NCBI RefSeq assembly: GCF_014203605.1
Contig: NZ_JACHJJ010000013.1
Location: 62,001-126,000 of the forward strand
Length of the DNA: 64,000 nt
DNA from: Thiemannella venezuelensis
GTDB taxonomy: Bacteria; Actinomycetota; Actinomycetes; Streptosporangiales; Streptosporangiaceae
Direction: 5' to 3'
In this document: positions 47,099 through 59,899 of the stretch, piece by piece
Numbering within the stretch: position 1 is the first letter of the stretch
How the letters are laid out: each line of letters opens with the position of its first letter
Made by a program: the position numbers and the translations under genes
The notes under the pieces: model-generated
What the model saw: only the letters and a program-made list of their open reading frames with translations
The model's database searches: none
What the model was told of the DNA's origin: nothing

Positions 47099-47482
47099 CT
47101 ACTTCCGATTGACGGGTGGTGGGGTGGCGGCCCTCCTCCTCCGGAGGAGGTAGCCGGCCCAGGAGATGAGCACGAGGGCGGCGACGGCGAGGCGGGCCAG
47201 GTTCGTGTGCTCCTCCGGGTAGATCACTCCTTCGATGTAGTGGTCGATGAACCCGGTGGGCGGCAGGCCCTGTTCCCCGGCGTTGCGGCGGCCCCAGTCC
47301 TCGACGACGGTGAGGGGGCATTCCATTCCGGTGACGACGGAGGCGACGCCCCAGGCGGCGACGGCGAGGTGGGCCCGGATGAGGCGGGGCCGGCGCCAGG
47401 CGAGGAAGCCGCCGACGGCCATGAAGGCGAGGAAGAGGAAGTGCAGCATCATCGCGGCTTCCCCGATGAGGCGGTACATCAT
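47099..47482 (-). CDS. DUF2784 membrane protein
   Basis: A 127-residue membrane protein with three to four helices. The signature GMECPLTVVEDWGRRNAGE and the following GFIDHYIEGVIYPE are diagnostic of DUF2784. Function is unknown; the family is widespread in proteobacteria and actinobacteria as a stand-alone gene. It reads toward pyk, 78 bases upstream of its start, and might be co-transcribed. Confidence 0.88.
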   Translation of the reverse strand: MMYRLIGEAAMMLHFLFLAFMAVGGFLAWRRPRLIRAHLAVAAWGVASVVTGMECPLTVVEDWGRRNAGEQGLPPTGFIDHYIEGVIYPEEHTNLARLAVAALVLISWAGYLLRRRRAATPPPVNRK

Positions 47483-47569
47483 GGTTCCACGCTAGGCGGC
47501 GGAGGCGGGTGCGGCATCCGTGTCCCTTCCCGGGTCCGCCGTCCGTCCCGTCTCTTGGCTTCCTGTGCG

Positions 47570-47593
47570 GGCCCGCCGCTTCCCTGGCGGGCC
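47570..47593 (-). terminator. Terminator after the subtilase gene
   Basis: An 8-bp stem GGCCCGCC/GGCGGGCC (47570-47577 with 47586-47593) with an eight-base loop, 43 bases past the protease stop. Confidence 0.55.
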
Positions 47594-47636
47594 TCGCCGG
47601 TGGTCTTTGCGGTCCTGCCGCCGGGGTGTCCGGCGG

Positions 47637-49340
47637 TCAGCGGGTGACGGTGGCGGCCTTGCCGGCGTTGACGATGCCGCGGCCGTAGAAGCCGTTGCGG
47701 GATTTCCCGCCCTCGCAGGTGTGGGTGTCGGTGTCCTCGCCGAGGCGGTAGGTGAGGGTGCGGGGTGAGGGGCAGGGTCTCCTGGTGGCGGTGGCGTAGA
47801 GCAGGCGTTCGACGTCGGCGGGGGGCATGGTGACGCCGTCGGCGGAGGGTTTCCCGAAGCGTCCGATGAGGATGGCGGCGACGCCGGTGGCGTGGGGGGC
47901 GGCCATGGAGGTTCCGGCGAGGTACTGGTAGTAGGCGCAGACGCCGCTCCGGCAGTCGCGGACCACGGCGGGGGTCTTCGGTTCGCCTGTGCCGGTGAGC
48001 AGGCCTTCCCTGCGCAGGACGTGTTCGGGGGCGGCGGCGAGGATGGTCCTGGTGATGTCGGTGCCGCCGGGGCCGTCGTACTCGTCGCCGCCGGGGGCCG
48101 CCAGGTCGGTCTGCTCGATCCCGTAGTCGGAGAAGTAGGACTTGCGTCCACTGGGTCCGGTGGAGGAGACGGAGATGACGCCCTTGGATTCGGCGGGGAC
48201 GTTGAGGCAGGAGTTGTCGATGGTGCGGGTGCGTTCGGTGTCCAGGGGGTAGTCGGGGCTGGTGGTGTCGGTTCCGGGTCTGCCGAGGTCGGTGGAGCCG
48301 TTGCCGATGGCGCTGATGAGGGTGACGCCGTGGTCGCGGGCGTAGTCGAGGGCGCGCTGCATGCCGGTGATGACGCCGCGCTGCTCGAGCTGTTCGGCTT
48401 TGGAGTCGGCGGGGTTGGCCTTGCAGTTGAACAGCCAGGGGTCGATGTAGTAGCTCATGTTGACGACGTCGATGCCGTTGTCGGCGGCGTAGGTGAGGGC
48501 GTCGAGGCTGGGCTTGAGGAAGAACAGGCCGGAGTCCTGGCCGGCGCGGAGGTTGACGATCGTGGCCCTGGGGGCGACTCCGGCGATGCCCAGGCCGTTG
48601 GCCGGGGAGGCGATGGTGCTGGCGACGTGGGTGCCGTGGCCGTCGTCGTCCCGGTCGACGGGGTCCTTGCAGCCGTCGACCTCGCAGGGGCCGTCGAGTT
48701 CGGCGCCGTTGGGGTCCTCGGGTCTGTCGGTGACGAAGTTCCGGCTGCGGGCGGTGTCGAAGTTCGGTGCGATGTCGGGGTGCTTGCCGTCGACGCCGGT
48801 GTCGATGACGCCGACGAGGACGGTGCGGTGGCCGGCCGCGGTGGCGTGGGAGCCGTCGGCGGTGGCGCCGATGAGTTTCATGTCCCATTGGCGTCCGGCG
48901 AGCGGTTCGGCGCGGCTCTTGCCGAGGAGGGCTTCGGCGTCGGGGAAGGTCGCCGTGCGGGTGGCGGCGGGGCGGACGGGGGTGCGCAGGTGGGCGGCCG
49001 CCGGGCCGGGGTGGGCGGTGGCGTGGCCGATTCTCCGGTCGGAGGAGACGCCTGCGACGGCGCGGCTCGCGGCGAGGTTCTCGACGAAGCGGGTTCCGGG
49101 GCCCGCGGGGGCCTTGGCGGTGATGTAGCGGAGCCGGGGTTCGGTGGACAGGACCGTTCCACCGGCGGCGGTGATCGCTTTCAGGGCCTGGGTGTGGGCG
49201 CCTTCGGTGTAGAAGACGAGGTAGTCGCGGAGGGGTGGGGTGTGTGCCGTGGCTGCGGCGGGTTGGCCGCCTGTGGTGAGGGCGGTCACCAGGGTGACCG
49301 CCGCCGCGATGCCGGTGAGGCGCCCGCCTGCGCGTTTCAT
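47637..49340 (-). CDS. Secreted subtilisin-family serine protease (S8)
   Basis: A 567-residue protease with a Sec signal peptide (about 1-30), an I9-like propeptide (about 35-130) and an S8 domain. The catalytic triad is visible: Asp in VGVIDTGVDGKHPD, His in DDDGHGTHVAS, Ser in AGTSMAAPHATGVAA; the oxyanion Asn lies in ISAIGNGS. Cysteines in CEVDGC, NCKAN, SCLN and VRDCRSGVC suggest several disulphides, consistent with an extracellular enzyme. The ATG at 49340 follows GGAG; an upstream in-frame start would spoil the signal. It is a likely nutritional or processing protease; the substrate is unknown. Confidence 0.94.
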   Translation of the reverse strand: MKRAGGRLTGIAAAVTLVTALTTGGQPAAATAHTPPLRDYLVFYTEGAHTQALKAITAAGGTVLSTEPRLRYITAKAPAGPGTRFVENLAASRAVAGVSSDRRIGHATAHPGPAAAHLRTPVRPAATRTATFPDAEALLGKSRAEPLAGRQWDMKLIGATADGSHATAAGHRTVLVGVIDTGVDGKHPDIAPNFDTARSRNFVTDRPEDPNGAELDGPCEVDGCKDPVDRDDDGHGTHVASTIASPANGLGIAGVAPRATIVNLRAGQDSGLFFLKPSLDALTYAADNGIDVVNMSYYIDPWLFNCKANPADSKAEQLEQRGVITGMQRALDYARDHGVTLISAIGNGSTDLGRPGTDTTSPDYPLDTERTRTIDNSCLNVPAESKGVISVSSTGPSGRKSYFSDYGIEQTDLAAPGGDEYDGPGGTDITRTILAAAPEHVLRREGLLTGTGEPKTPAVVRDCRSGVCAYYQYLAGTSMAAPHATGVAAILIGRFGKPSADGVTMPPADVERLLYATATRRPCPSPRTLTYRLGEDTDTHTCEGGKSRNGFYGRGIVNAGKAATVTR

Positions 49341-49455
49341 CGAGTCTCCGTGCCTGACGCTGGACCAAGGAGAAGCATCTTTCAGGCATACAGCGGGCAA
49401 AGCAACCTGAACACTTTCTTCAGGCGATATTTCCGGTACGGCGGGCATGGCTGGG

Positions 49456-49481
49456 GCCCGGTACGGCGTGCCGTACCGGGC
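49456..49481 (-). terminator. Terminator after gltD, distal hairpin
   Basis: A 12-bp palindrome GCCCGGTACGGC/GCCGTACCGGGC (49456-49467 with 49470-49481) in the spacer beyond gltD; the central pairs open to make a loop. Confidence 0.65.
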
Positions 49482-49502
49482 GCTCCCGGGCGCCGCCCGC
49501 GG

Positions 49503-49532
49503 CCTCCCCGCGCCGCCGTACGGGCGGGGAGG
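49503..49532 (-). terminator. Terminator after gltD, proximal hairpin
   Basis: A 9-bp stem CCTCCCCGC/GCGGGGAGG (49503-49511 with 49524-49532) with a 12-base loop, 18 bases past the gltD stop. Confidence 0.7.
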
Positions 49533-49549
49533 ACCGGGAGCGGCGCCGG

Positions 49550-51028
49550 TCAGACCAGCGGGCGGGCGGTCGGCGGGATCGCGACCGGCAGTGCGCTCTG
49601 CCCGGTGAGGTGGCGGTCGACCGCCGCGGCGGCCGACCGGCCCTCGGCGATCGCCCAGACGATCAGCGACTGGCCGCGGCCCATGTCGCCGGCGACGAAC
49701 ACGCCCTCCACCGCCGTCTGGTAGCCCTTGTCACGGGCGACGTTGCCGCGCGCGTCGTAGAAGCCCTCGCCGCCCTCGGCGGCCAGGTCGGTCAGGAGCG
49801 CGCCCTTCTCCGGGCCGGTGAAGCCCATCGAGAGGGTGACCAGCTCGGCCGGGATCTCCCGCTCGGTGCCGGGGATCGGCCTGAAGCCGCCCTGCGGGCC
49901 CTCCACCTCGACCAGGCGCAGCGCCCGGACGTTGCCGTCGGCGTCGCCGACGAACTCGGTGGTGGAGACCGCGTAGACCCGCTGCCCGCCGTCGTCGGCC
50001 AGCTCCTCGTGGGCGCTCTCCATCTTGAACAGGATGGGGAACGTGGGCCACGGCTGGCTGCCGGGGCGGGCCGCCGGGGGCTGCGGCATGATCTCCAGCT
50101 GGGTCACCGAGGCGGCGCCCTGGCGGATGGCGGTGCCGATGCAGTCGGCGCCGGTGTCGCCGCCGCCGATCACGACGACGTGCTTGCCCTCCGCCGAGAT
50201 CGGGGACTCGGCGTGGTCGCCCTCCTGGACCCTGTTGGCCGGCGGGAGGTACTCCATCGCCTGGTGGACGCCCTTCAGGTCGCGCCCGGCGACGGGCAGG
50301 TCCCGCCACTGGGTGGCGCCGCCGGCGAGCACGACCGCGTCGAACTCCTCGCGGAGCCGGGCGGCGGTGACGTCCACGCCGACGTTGACGCCGGTGCGGA
50401 ACTCGGTGCCCTCGGCCCGCATCTGCTCGAGCCTGCGGTCGATGTGCCGCTTCTCCATCTTGAACTCGGGGATGCCGTAGCGCAGGAGGCCGCCGATGCG
50501 GTCGGCCCGCTCGAACACCACCACGTCGTGCCCGGCCCGGGTGAGCTGCTGGGCGGCGGCCAGGCCCGCGGGGCCGGAGCCGACGACCGCGACACGCTTG
50601 CCGGTCCTGGCTGCCGGGACGTGCGGGGTGACCCAGCCCTCGTCGAAGGCGCGGTCGATGATCTCGACCTCGACCCGCTTGATGGCGACGGGGTCGGAGT
50701 TGATGCCGAGGACGCACGCCGCCTCGCACGGAGCCGGGCACAGGCGGCCGGTGAACTCCGGGAAGTTGTTGGTGGCGTGCAGCCGCTCGATCGCCTCGCG
50801 CCAGTCGTCGCGGTAGACGAGGTCGTTCCACTCGGGGATGAGGTTGCCCAGCGGGCAGCCGTTGTGGCAGAACGGGATGCCGCAGTCCATGCAGCGGGAC
50901 GCCTGCCTGGTCAGCTTCTCGGCGGGGAAGTCCTGGTAGACCTCCCGCCAGTCGCGGATGCGCACGTCCACCGGGCGGCGCGCCGGCAGCTCGCGCCCGT
51001 GGTTCAGGAAACCCTTCGGGTCAGCCAT
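49550..51028 (-). CDS. gltD: Glutamate synthase (NADPH) small subunit
   Basis: A 492-residue iron-sulphur flavoprotein that takes electrons from NADPH and passes them to GltB. The N-terminal Fe-S region has [17 protein letters not shown] and [13 protein letters not shown]; the FAD site is [15 protein letters not shown] and the NADPH site [14 protein letters not shown]. The ATG has GGGAGG upstream in the 14-base gap after gltB, so the pair is one operon. With an ammonium-assimilating glutamine synthetase elsewhere it forms the GS-GOGAT route. Confidence 0.96.
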   Translation of the reverse strand: MADPKGFLNHGRELPARRPVDVRIRDWREVYQDFPAEKLTRQASRCMDCGIPFCHNGCPLGNLIPEWNDLVYRDDWREAIERLHATNNFPEFTGRLCPAPCEAACVLGINSDPVAIKRVEVEIIDRAFDEGWVTPHVPAARTGKRVAVVGSGPAGLAAAQQLTRAGHDVVVFERADRIGGLLRYGIPEFKMEKRHIDRRLEQMRAEGTEFRTGVNVGVDVTAARLREEFDAVVLAGGATQWRDLPVAGRDLKGVHQAMEYLPPANRVQEGDHAESPISAEGKHVVVIGGGDTGADCIGTAIRQGAASVTQLEIMPQPPAARPGSQPWPTFPILFKMESAHEELADDGGQRVYAVSTTEFVGDADGNVRALRLVEVEGPQGGFRPIPGTEREIPAELVTLSMGFTGPEKGALLTDLAAEGGEGFYDARGNVARDKGYQTAVEGVFVAGDMGRGQSLIVWAIAEGRSAAAAVDRHLTGQSALPVAIPPTARPLV

Positions 51029-51042
51029 CGGTGTTACCTCCC

Positions 51043-55578
<4,536 letters not shown>

Positions 55579-55782
55579 TGAATCCCTCCCGTCGTCTTCT
55601 GCTTCGTCTAGGCAAGCAAAGGGACGACGTTGGCCCTGCTGCGTGGTGTGTAGACATTACCGTACCCCGCCGGAAACCTGCCTACCCGGTCCACATAACG
55701 ACCATTTCACACCAGTTTCCGCTATTGACTCAACGGGCGCCGGGAGCAGGCCATTCCCTGCCGGACCTCTAGGGTTGGGGTC

Positions 55783-57384
55783 ATGGACGGGATCGAGGAG
55801 CTGCTCGGGCAGGCCGGGGTGGACGGCAGGCGGCTGCGGACGGCGCTGGCCCTGCTGGGCGGCGGGCGGTGGTGGACGCTGGCCGAACTGGTCCGCGAGA
55901 CGGCGACCTCGCGGCGGGCGGTCGAGGGCCTGCTGCGGGCGGTCGAGCTGGAGCGTTCCGGTGACCGGTTCCGGCTCCGCGAGCCGCTGCCCGGCATGGC
56001 GGGCGGGACCCCGGCCCCCGCCGACCCGGTGGCGCACCTGCTCGGCGGGCACGCCGGGCTGCTGGACCGGATGGAGAGGCTGGTCGCCGGGGCGCCCCGC
56101 GGCCGCCAGGCGCTGGACCACGTGGCCGCGACCGCCGAGACCGTGGTCCGGCGGGCGCTGCTGATGGAGGCCCGGTTCTGGCTGCCCGGGGCCCGGCTGC
56201 TGTGCGTCGGCGACCACGACCTGACCTCGCTGGCGACGGCGATGCTGCAACCGCGCGCCGAGGTCGCCGTGGTCGACGTCGACGAGCGCATCCTCGCCTA
56301 CATCGCCGAGCAGGCCGCCCGGTACGGGCTGAACGTCCGGACCCGCTGGGCCGACCTGCGCCTGGGCCTGCCCGCCTCGGTGCAGGGCTGGGCCGACCTG
56401 GCGATCACCGACCCGCCGTACACGCCGGAGGGCGTCGGGCTGTTCACCGCCCGCGCGGCGGAGGGGCTCGGCGACCGCGAGCGGGGCCGGATCCTGCTGG
56501 CGTACGGCGCGGGCGAGCACACCCCGGCGCTGGCGCTGAAGGTCCAGCACGAGCTGGGCCGGCTCAACCTGGTCAGCGAGGCGATCTATCCCGACTTCAA
56601 CCGCTACCACGGCGCCGAGGCCATCGGCTCCGCCGCCGACCTGTACGTCCTGCGGCCCACCACCAAGACCTGGCCCGCCGTCGCCGCCCGCGTCGACGCC
56701 CTGGGCACCGCCATCTACACCCACGGCCCGCAGTCCGTCGAGTCCCGTCCCGCGCCCGCCGCGCCGGCTGAGGCCGGCGACGGGTTCGAGCCGGCGGTGC
56801 TGGTGGGCGAGTGGCCGAGGGACGTGCTGCCGAAGGTGCCGCGGGCCCGGCTGGCGACGTGGCTCGCCAAGCCGTACGCCACCGATCCCGCCCAGGTCGC
56901 GATCGCCGTGCCCGCCGGGCTGGAGGCCGCGCTCCCCCGCCTGCTCCTGGCCACCCGCGCCCGGCGGATCCGGATCACGCTGGCCGCCCCTCCCCGCGAC
57001 CTGCCCGCCGGGCTGCTGTCCCCCGTCTACGAGCTGTCCGTCGGCGGGACGACGGTCCACGCCGTACGGCGGGCGCTCCCCGGCGCGGGCGGAGACGCCG
57101 ACGGGGACCGGGTGCTCCGCCGCGTCCTCGACAACGCCCACGGCAAGCTCGCCAACACCTGGCGGGAGGCCCTCATCAGGGTCCGGGGCGAGCTGACCAA
57201 GAAGCAGGCCAGGGCGGTCATCGCGGAGATCGCCCCCTGGGCGGAGGACGTCACCGTCCTGGAGCTGCCCGCCCACCGCCTGGCGGAACTGCCCGCCGCG
57301 GTGGCGCGCTCCCTGGAGCGGTCCCGCGACCTGGCGGAGGCCGGCGGCGACGCTAGACCAGCCGCTTCTGGATCGCCAGGCTGA
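55783..57384 (+). CDS. BpsA-like branched-chain polyamine synthase homologue
   Basis: A 533-residue protein. Residues 1-70 form a winged-helix-like domain (WWTLAELVRETATSRRAVEGLLRAV), then a Rossmann domain with GDHDLTSLA (143-151), VVDVDERIL and TDPPYTPEGVGLF (209-221). This combination matches N4-bis(aminopropyl)spermidine synthase (BpsA, DUF43) of thermophilic archaea, where a GDDD-type acidic motif and DPPYT shape the active site. Here one acid is His. BpsA transfers aminopropyl groups from decarboxylated SAM to spermidine. The last 190 residues are an additional alpha/beta region I do not recognise. Its stop lies inside the end of the convergent gene (32-base overlap). Confidence 0.75.
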   Translation: MDGIEELLGQAGVDGRRLRTALALLGGGRWWTLAELVRETATSRRAVEGLLRAVELERSGDRFRLREPLPGMAGGTPAPADPVAHLLGGHAGLLDRMERLVAGAPRGRQALDHVAATAETVVRRALLMEARFWLPGARLLCVGDHDLTSLATAMLQPRAEVAVVDVDERILAYIAEQAARYGLNVRTRWADLRLGLPASVQGWADLAITDPPYTPEGVGLFTARAAEGLGDRERGRILLAYGAGEHTPALALKVQHELGRLNLVSEAIYPDFNRYHGAEAIGSAADLYVLRPTTKTWPAVAARVDALGTAIYTHGPQSVESRPAPAAPAEAGDGFEPAVLVGEWPRDVLPKVPRARLATWLAKPYATDPAQVAIAVPAGLEAALPRLLLATRARRIRITLAAPPRDLPAGLLSPVYELSVGGTTVHAVRRALPGAGGDADGDRVLRRVLDNAHGKLANTWREALIRVRGELTKKQARAVIAEIAPWAEDVTVLELPAHRLAELPAAVARSLERSRDLAEAGGDARPAASGSPG

Positions 57385-57970
57385 GGCCGTCGACCGCCAG
57401 CTGCGGATAGGTCAGGTCCACCTGCGCGCCGGCGCCCACGGGGGCGACCCAGCTCACGGTGGCGTAGTGGCCCAGCGCCCGGGCCTGGGCCCAGCTCCGG
57501 GAGGCGTCGAGGCCTTCGGGCGTGCCGGGCGCGGGCCGTACGAACCCGCCGTCCTTCAGCGCCGCGACGAACCGGTCGGCGGCGGCGGAGTCGGCCAGGT
57601 TGAAGATGAGGAACTGGCCCCAGACCCGCCCGTCGGAGGTCAGGTAGTGGGCGCGCAGCGCCTGGCTGCATCCGGCGACGGCGGCCTGCGCGCCGCCCCA
57701 CACGGCCTCGGCGCAGTCGGCCAGGGCCTCGGTGCCCTTGCTCGCCATGGTGGTCCCGCCGGAGGCGATCTCCTCCGCGGGGAAGATCTCGGCGACGGTC
57801 AGCGGCTCGGGGTCGAGCTCGCGGGTGGCGATCGGCGCGTAGTGGCCGCTGCTCGGCGCGCCGCGGAAGGTGGCCGCGCGCGGATCGGCCGGCCCGCCGG
57901 CCGGCCACCACCAGAACGCCGCCGCCCCGGCGGCCACGAGTACGGCGACGACGGCGATCCACTTGCGCAT
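57353..57970 (-). CDS. Exported anchored protein, paralogue of the next gene
   Basis: A 205-residue protein with one N-terminal membrane helix (about 4-22) and an outward domain. It shares an aligned pattern with the protein at 58041-59183: APIATRELDPEPLTVAEIF, a Cys in C-A-x-A-V-W-G, a second Cys in AGCSQALR, and a FLIFNLADSAAADRFVAAL strand-helix. Two conserved Cys suggest a disulphide. I do not recognise the family. It overlaps the convergent BpsA-like gene by 32 bases. Confidence 0.78.
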   Translation of the reverse strand: MRKWIAVVAVLVAAGAAAFWWWPAGGPADPRAATFRGAPSSGHYAPIATRELDPEPLTVAEIFPAEEIASGGTTMASKGTEALADCAEAVWGGAQAAVAGCSQALRAHYLTSDGRVWGQFLIFNLADSAAADRFVAALKDGGFVRPAPGTPEGLDASRSWAQARALGHYATVSWVAPVGAGAQVDLTYPQLAVDGLSLAIQKRLV

Positions 57971-58040
57971 GGACCCCGAGCTTACCGGGACCGGCGCGGG
58001 GCCGGCGGCGATCCCCCGCGCCGGGCCGGGTCCGGTCCCG

Positions 58041-59183
58041 TCAGGGAACCGGGGGTTTGGGCGCGACCGCGACGACCCGGCGGAACACCGCCTTCTCCGG
58101 CCTCCTGGCCGTCAGCGCCAGGGAGACGAAGTCGTCCTTGACGTCGGGCTCGGCGCCGTCGGCCCGGCCGATCCAGACCAGACCGGCGTAGTGCCCCATG
58201 GCGTGGCCACTGGCCTCGGTGTGCCCGCCCGCGGGGAAGGCCGCCGTACCGGAGTCCAGCGCCAGCGCCCAGCCTCCCCGGTGCATGGTGGTCAGGGCGG
58301 TCACGAGCGCGTCCGCGGAGGCCGTGTCGCGCAGGTTGAACAGGGTGTACTGGGCGACGTAGCGGCCGTCGGCGCTGGTGTAGAGCCCGCGCAGGGCCTG
58401 CGTGCACCCGGCCTGGGTGAGCCGGTCGGCCAGGGCCGGGCCCCACACCGCCGCCGCGCAGCCGGAGTCCAGCTTGCTCCCGGCCAGCTTCAGCGTGATC
58501 CGCCCCTCCTTCAGGGTCTTCTCCGCGAAGACGTCCTTGAGGGCCAGCGGTTCGGGATCGGCCGTGCGCTGCGCGATCGGCGCGAACACCTTCGAGGAGA
58601 CCCAGCCCTTGTAGGCGCCGGGCCGGGGCTGCGTGCCGGCCGCCGAGGTCTCGGCCCGCTCGGGCACGGAGCCGCCGCCGAGCCCGGAGACGACGAGCAT
58701 GAACACGGTCAAGGCGGCCACCGCGGCGATCACGGAGCCGCCCGCCACGACCAGCTTCTGCTGGCCCCGGGTCAGGCCGCGCTCCTCCAGCCAGGGAATG
58801 CTCCACTCCTCCGCCCGGGCGGAGCCGCGGCGCTTCGGGGGCTTGGGGGGCTTCGGGGACCTGGCGGGTCTGGCGGGCGAACGGCGCTCCCGCGACCTAC
58901 CCGCGGCGGGCCGTTCCCGGGGCCCGTCCTCTGGCGCGGCCCGCCTGCGGGACCCTCCGGAGGAGGAGCCGGGCTGCTGCTCCGGCCACCCGCCCGGGGC
59001 CGGCTGCTGCTCCGGCCACCCGCCGGAGGCGGGACCGGTCCGCTCCTGCCACCCCCCGGGGGCCGGCTGCTGCTCCGGCCGGCCCGGGGCCGGCGCCCGG
59101 CCTTCCTGGGGGCCGGTGGGGACGGGACGCTCGGGCGACCTGGCCGGTGGCCGGCGGCGCCTGCGGGCGGGGGTGGCGGTCAC
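58041..59183 (-). CDS. Anchored protein with disordered cytosolic N-terminus, paralogue of its neighbour
   Basis: A 380-residue protein. The first 140 residues are disordered and repetitive (GGWPEQQPAP copies, then basic RSPKPPKPPKRR), followed by one membrane helix (about 165-185) and an outward domain homologous to the neighbouring 57353-57970 protein: APIAQRTADPEPLALKDVF, CAAAVWG, AGCTQALRGLYTSADGRYVAQYTLFNL. The two conserved Cys are kept. The GTG start overlaps the VIT1-like stop. The pair probably arose by tandem duplication with gain of a cytosolic region. Function unknown. Confidence 0.8.
   Translation of the reverse strand: MTATPARRRRRPPARSPERPVPTGPQEGRAPAPGRPEQQPAPGGWQERTGPASGGWPEQQPAPGGWPEQQPGSSSGGSRRRAAPEDGPRERPAAGRSRERRSPARPARSPKPPKPPKRRGSARAEEWSIPWLEERGLTRGQQKLVVAGGSVIAAVAALTVFMLVVSGLGGGSVPERAETSAAGTQPRPGAYKGWVSSKVFAPIAQRTADPEPLALKDVFAEKTLKEGRITLKLAGSKLDSGCAAAVWGPALADRLTQAGCTQALRGLYTSADGRYVAQYTLFNLRDTASADALVTALTTMHRGGWALALDSGTAAFPAGGHTEASGHAMGHYAGLVWIGRADGAEPDVKDDFVSLALTARRPEKAVFRRVVAVAPKPPVP
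58976..59077. repeat. GGWPEQQPAP-coding repeats
   Basis: Near-identical copies of CTGCTGCTCCGGCCACCCGCC (in part) on the plus strand code the repeated GGWPEQQP motif. They are in frame with the gene at 58041-59183 and vary mildly between copies. Confidence 0.8.
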
Positions 59184-59899
59184 AGTCCGGTCCCTCCCAG
59201 GAGGTTTCCGAGAGCGAAGGTCAGGGCCGCGGCGACCGCGCCCACGACGAGCTGGCGCAGCCCGCTGTACCACCAGTTGCGCGCGGTGACCCGGGAGACC
59301 AGCGCGCCGGCGCCGAACAGGGCCAGGCACGCGACGACCGCCGAGGCCGCCAGGCTGGTGACCCCCAGCAGGTACGGCAGGAGCGGCAGGAACGCGCCCG
59401 CGGCGAAGGACAGGAACGAGGAGACCGCCGCGGTCTTCGGCGAGGGCAGGTCGCCGGGGGTGACGCCGAGTTCGGCCCGGGAGTGCACCTCCAGCGCCTT
59501 CCCCGGGTTGCGGGAGATCTGGCGGGCGACCTCCGCTGCCAGCGCGGGCTCGACGCCCTGCGCCACGTACAGCTGCGCGAGCTCCTCCTGCTCCGACTCC
59601 GGATTGCGCTGGAGCTCGCGCCGCTCGACGTCGATCTCGGCGAGGGCGAGCTCCCGCTGGCTGGCCACCGAGACGTACTCGCCTCCGGCCATGGAGAAGG
59701 CGCCCGCCGCCAGCCCGGCCACTCCGGCCAGCGCGATCACCCGGGTGTCGTCGCTGCCTCCGGCGACGCCCGCGATCAGGGCGAAGTTCGAGACGAGCCC
59801 GTCCATCGCGCCGAACACCGAGGGGCGCAGCCATCCGCCGCTGACGTCACGGTGCTCGTGATGGATCTCGGCGCGCCCCCCCGAGCCGCCGTCGCTCAC
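59180..59899 (-). CDS. VIT1/CCC1-family membrane protein
   Basis: A 239-residue membrane protein of the VIT1/CCC1 family, known for ferrous iron or manganese transport in eukaryotic vacuoles. The N-terminal FGAMDGLVSNFALIAGVAGG, AFSMAGGEYVSVASQREL and the Glu-rich cytosolic segment (EIDVERRELQRNPESEQEELAQLYVAQG) are diagnostic; three further helices follow. In bacteria the direction and metal are not settled. The GTG start overlaps the lgt stop and its own stop overlaps the downstream gene's start, giving a tightly coupled set. Confidence 0.9.
   Translation of the reverse strand: MSDGGSGGRAEIHHEHRDVSGGWLRPSVFGAMDGLVSNFALIAGVAGGSDDTRVIALAGVAGLAAGAFSMAGGEYVSVASQRELALAEIDVERRELQRNPESEQEELAQLYVAQGVEPALAAEVARQISRNPGKALEVHSRAELGVTPGDLPSPKTAAVSSFLSFAAGAFLPLLPYLLGVTSLAASAVVACLALFGAGALVSRVTARNWWYSGLRQLVVGAVAAALTFALGNLLGGTGL

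Noticed and set aside
55579-55782. GlnR box upstream of gltB
   Set aside because: No properly spaced GTnAC/GAAAC-type pair was visible, only isolated fragments.
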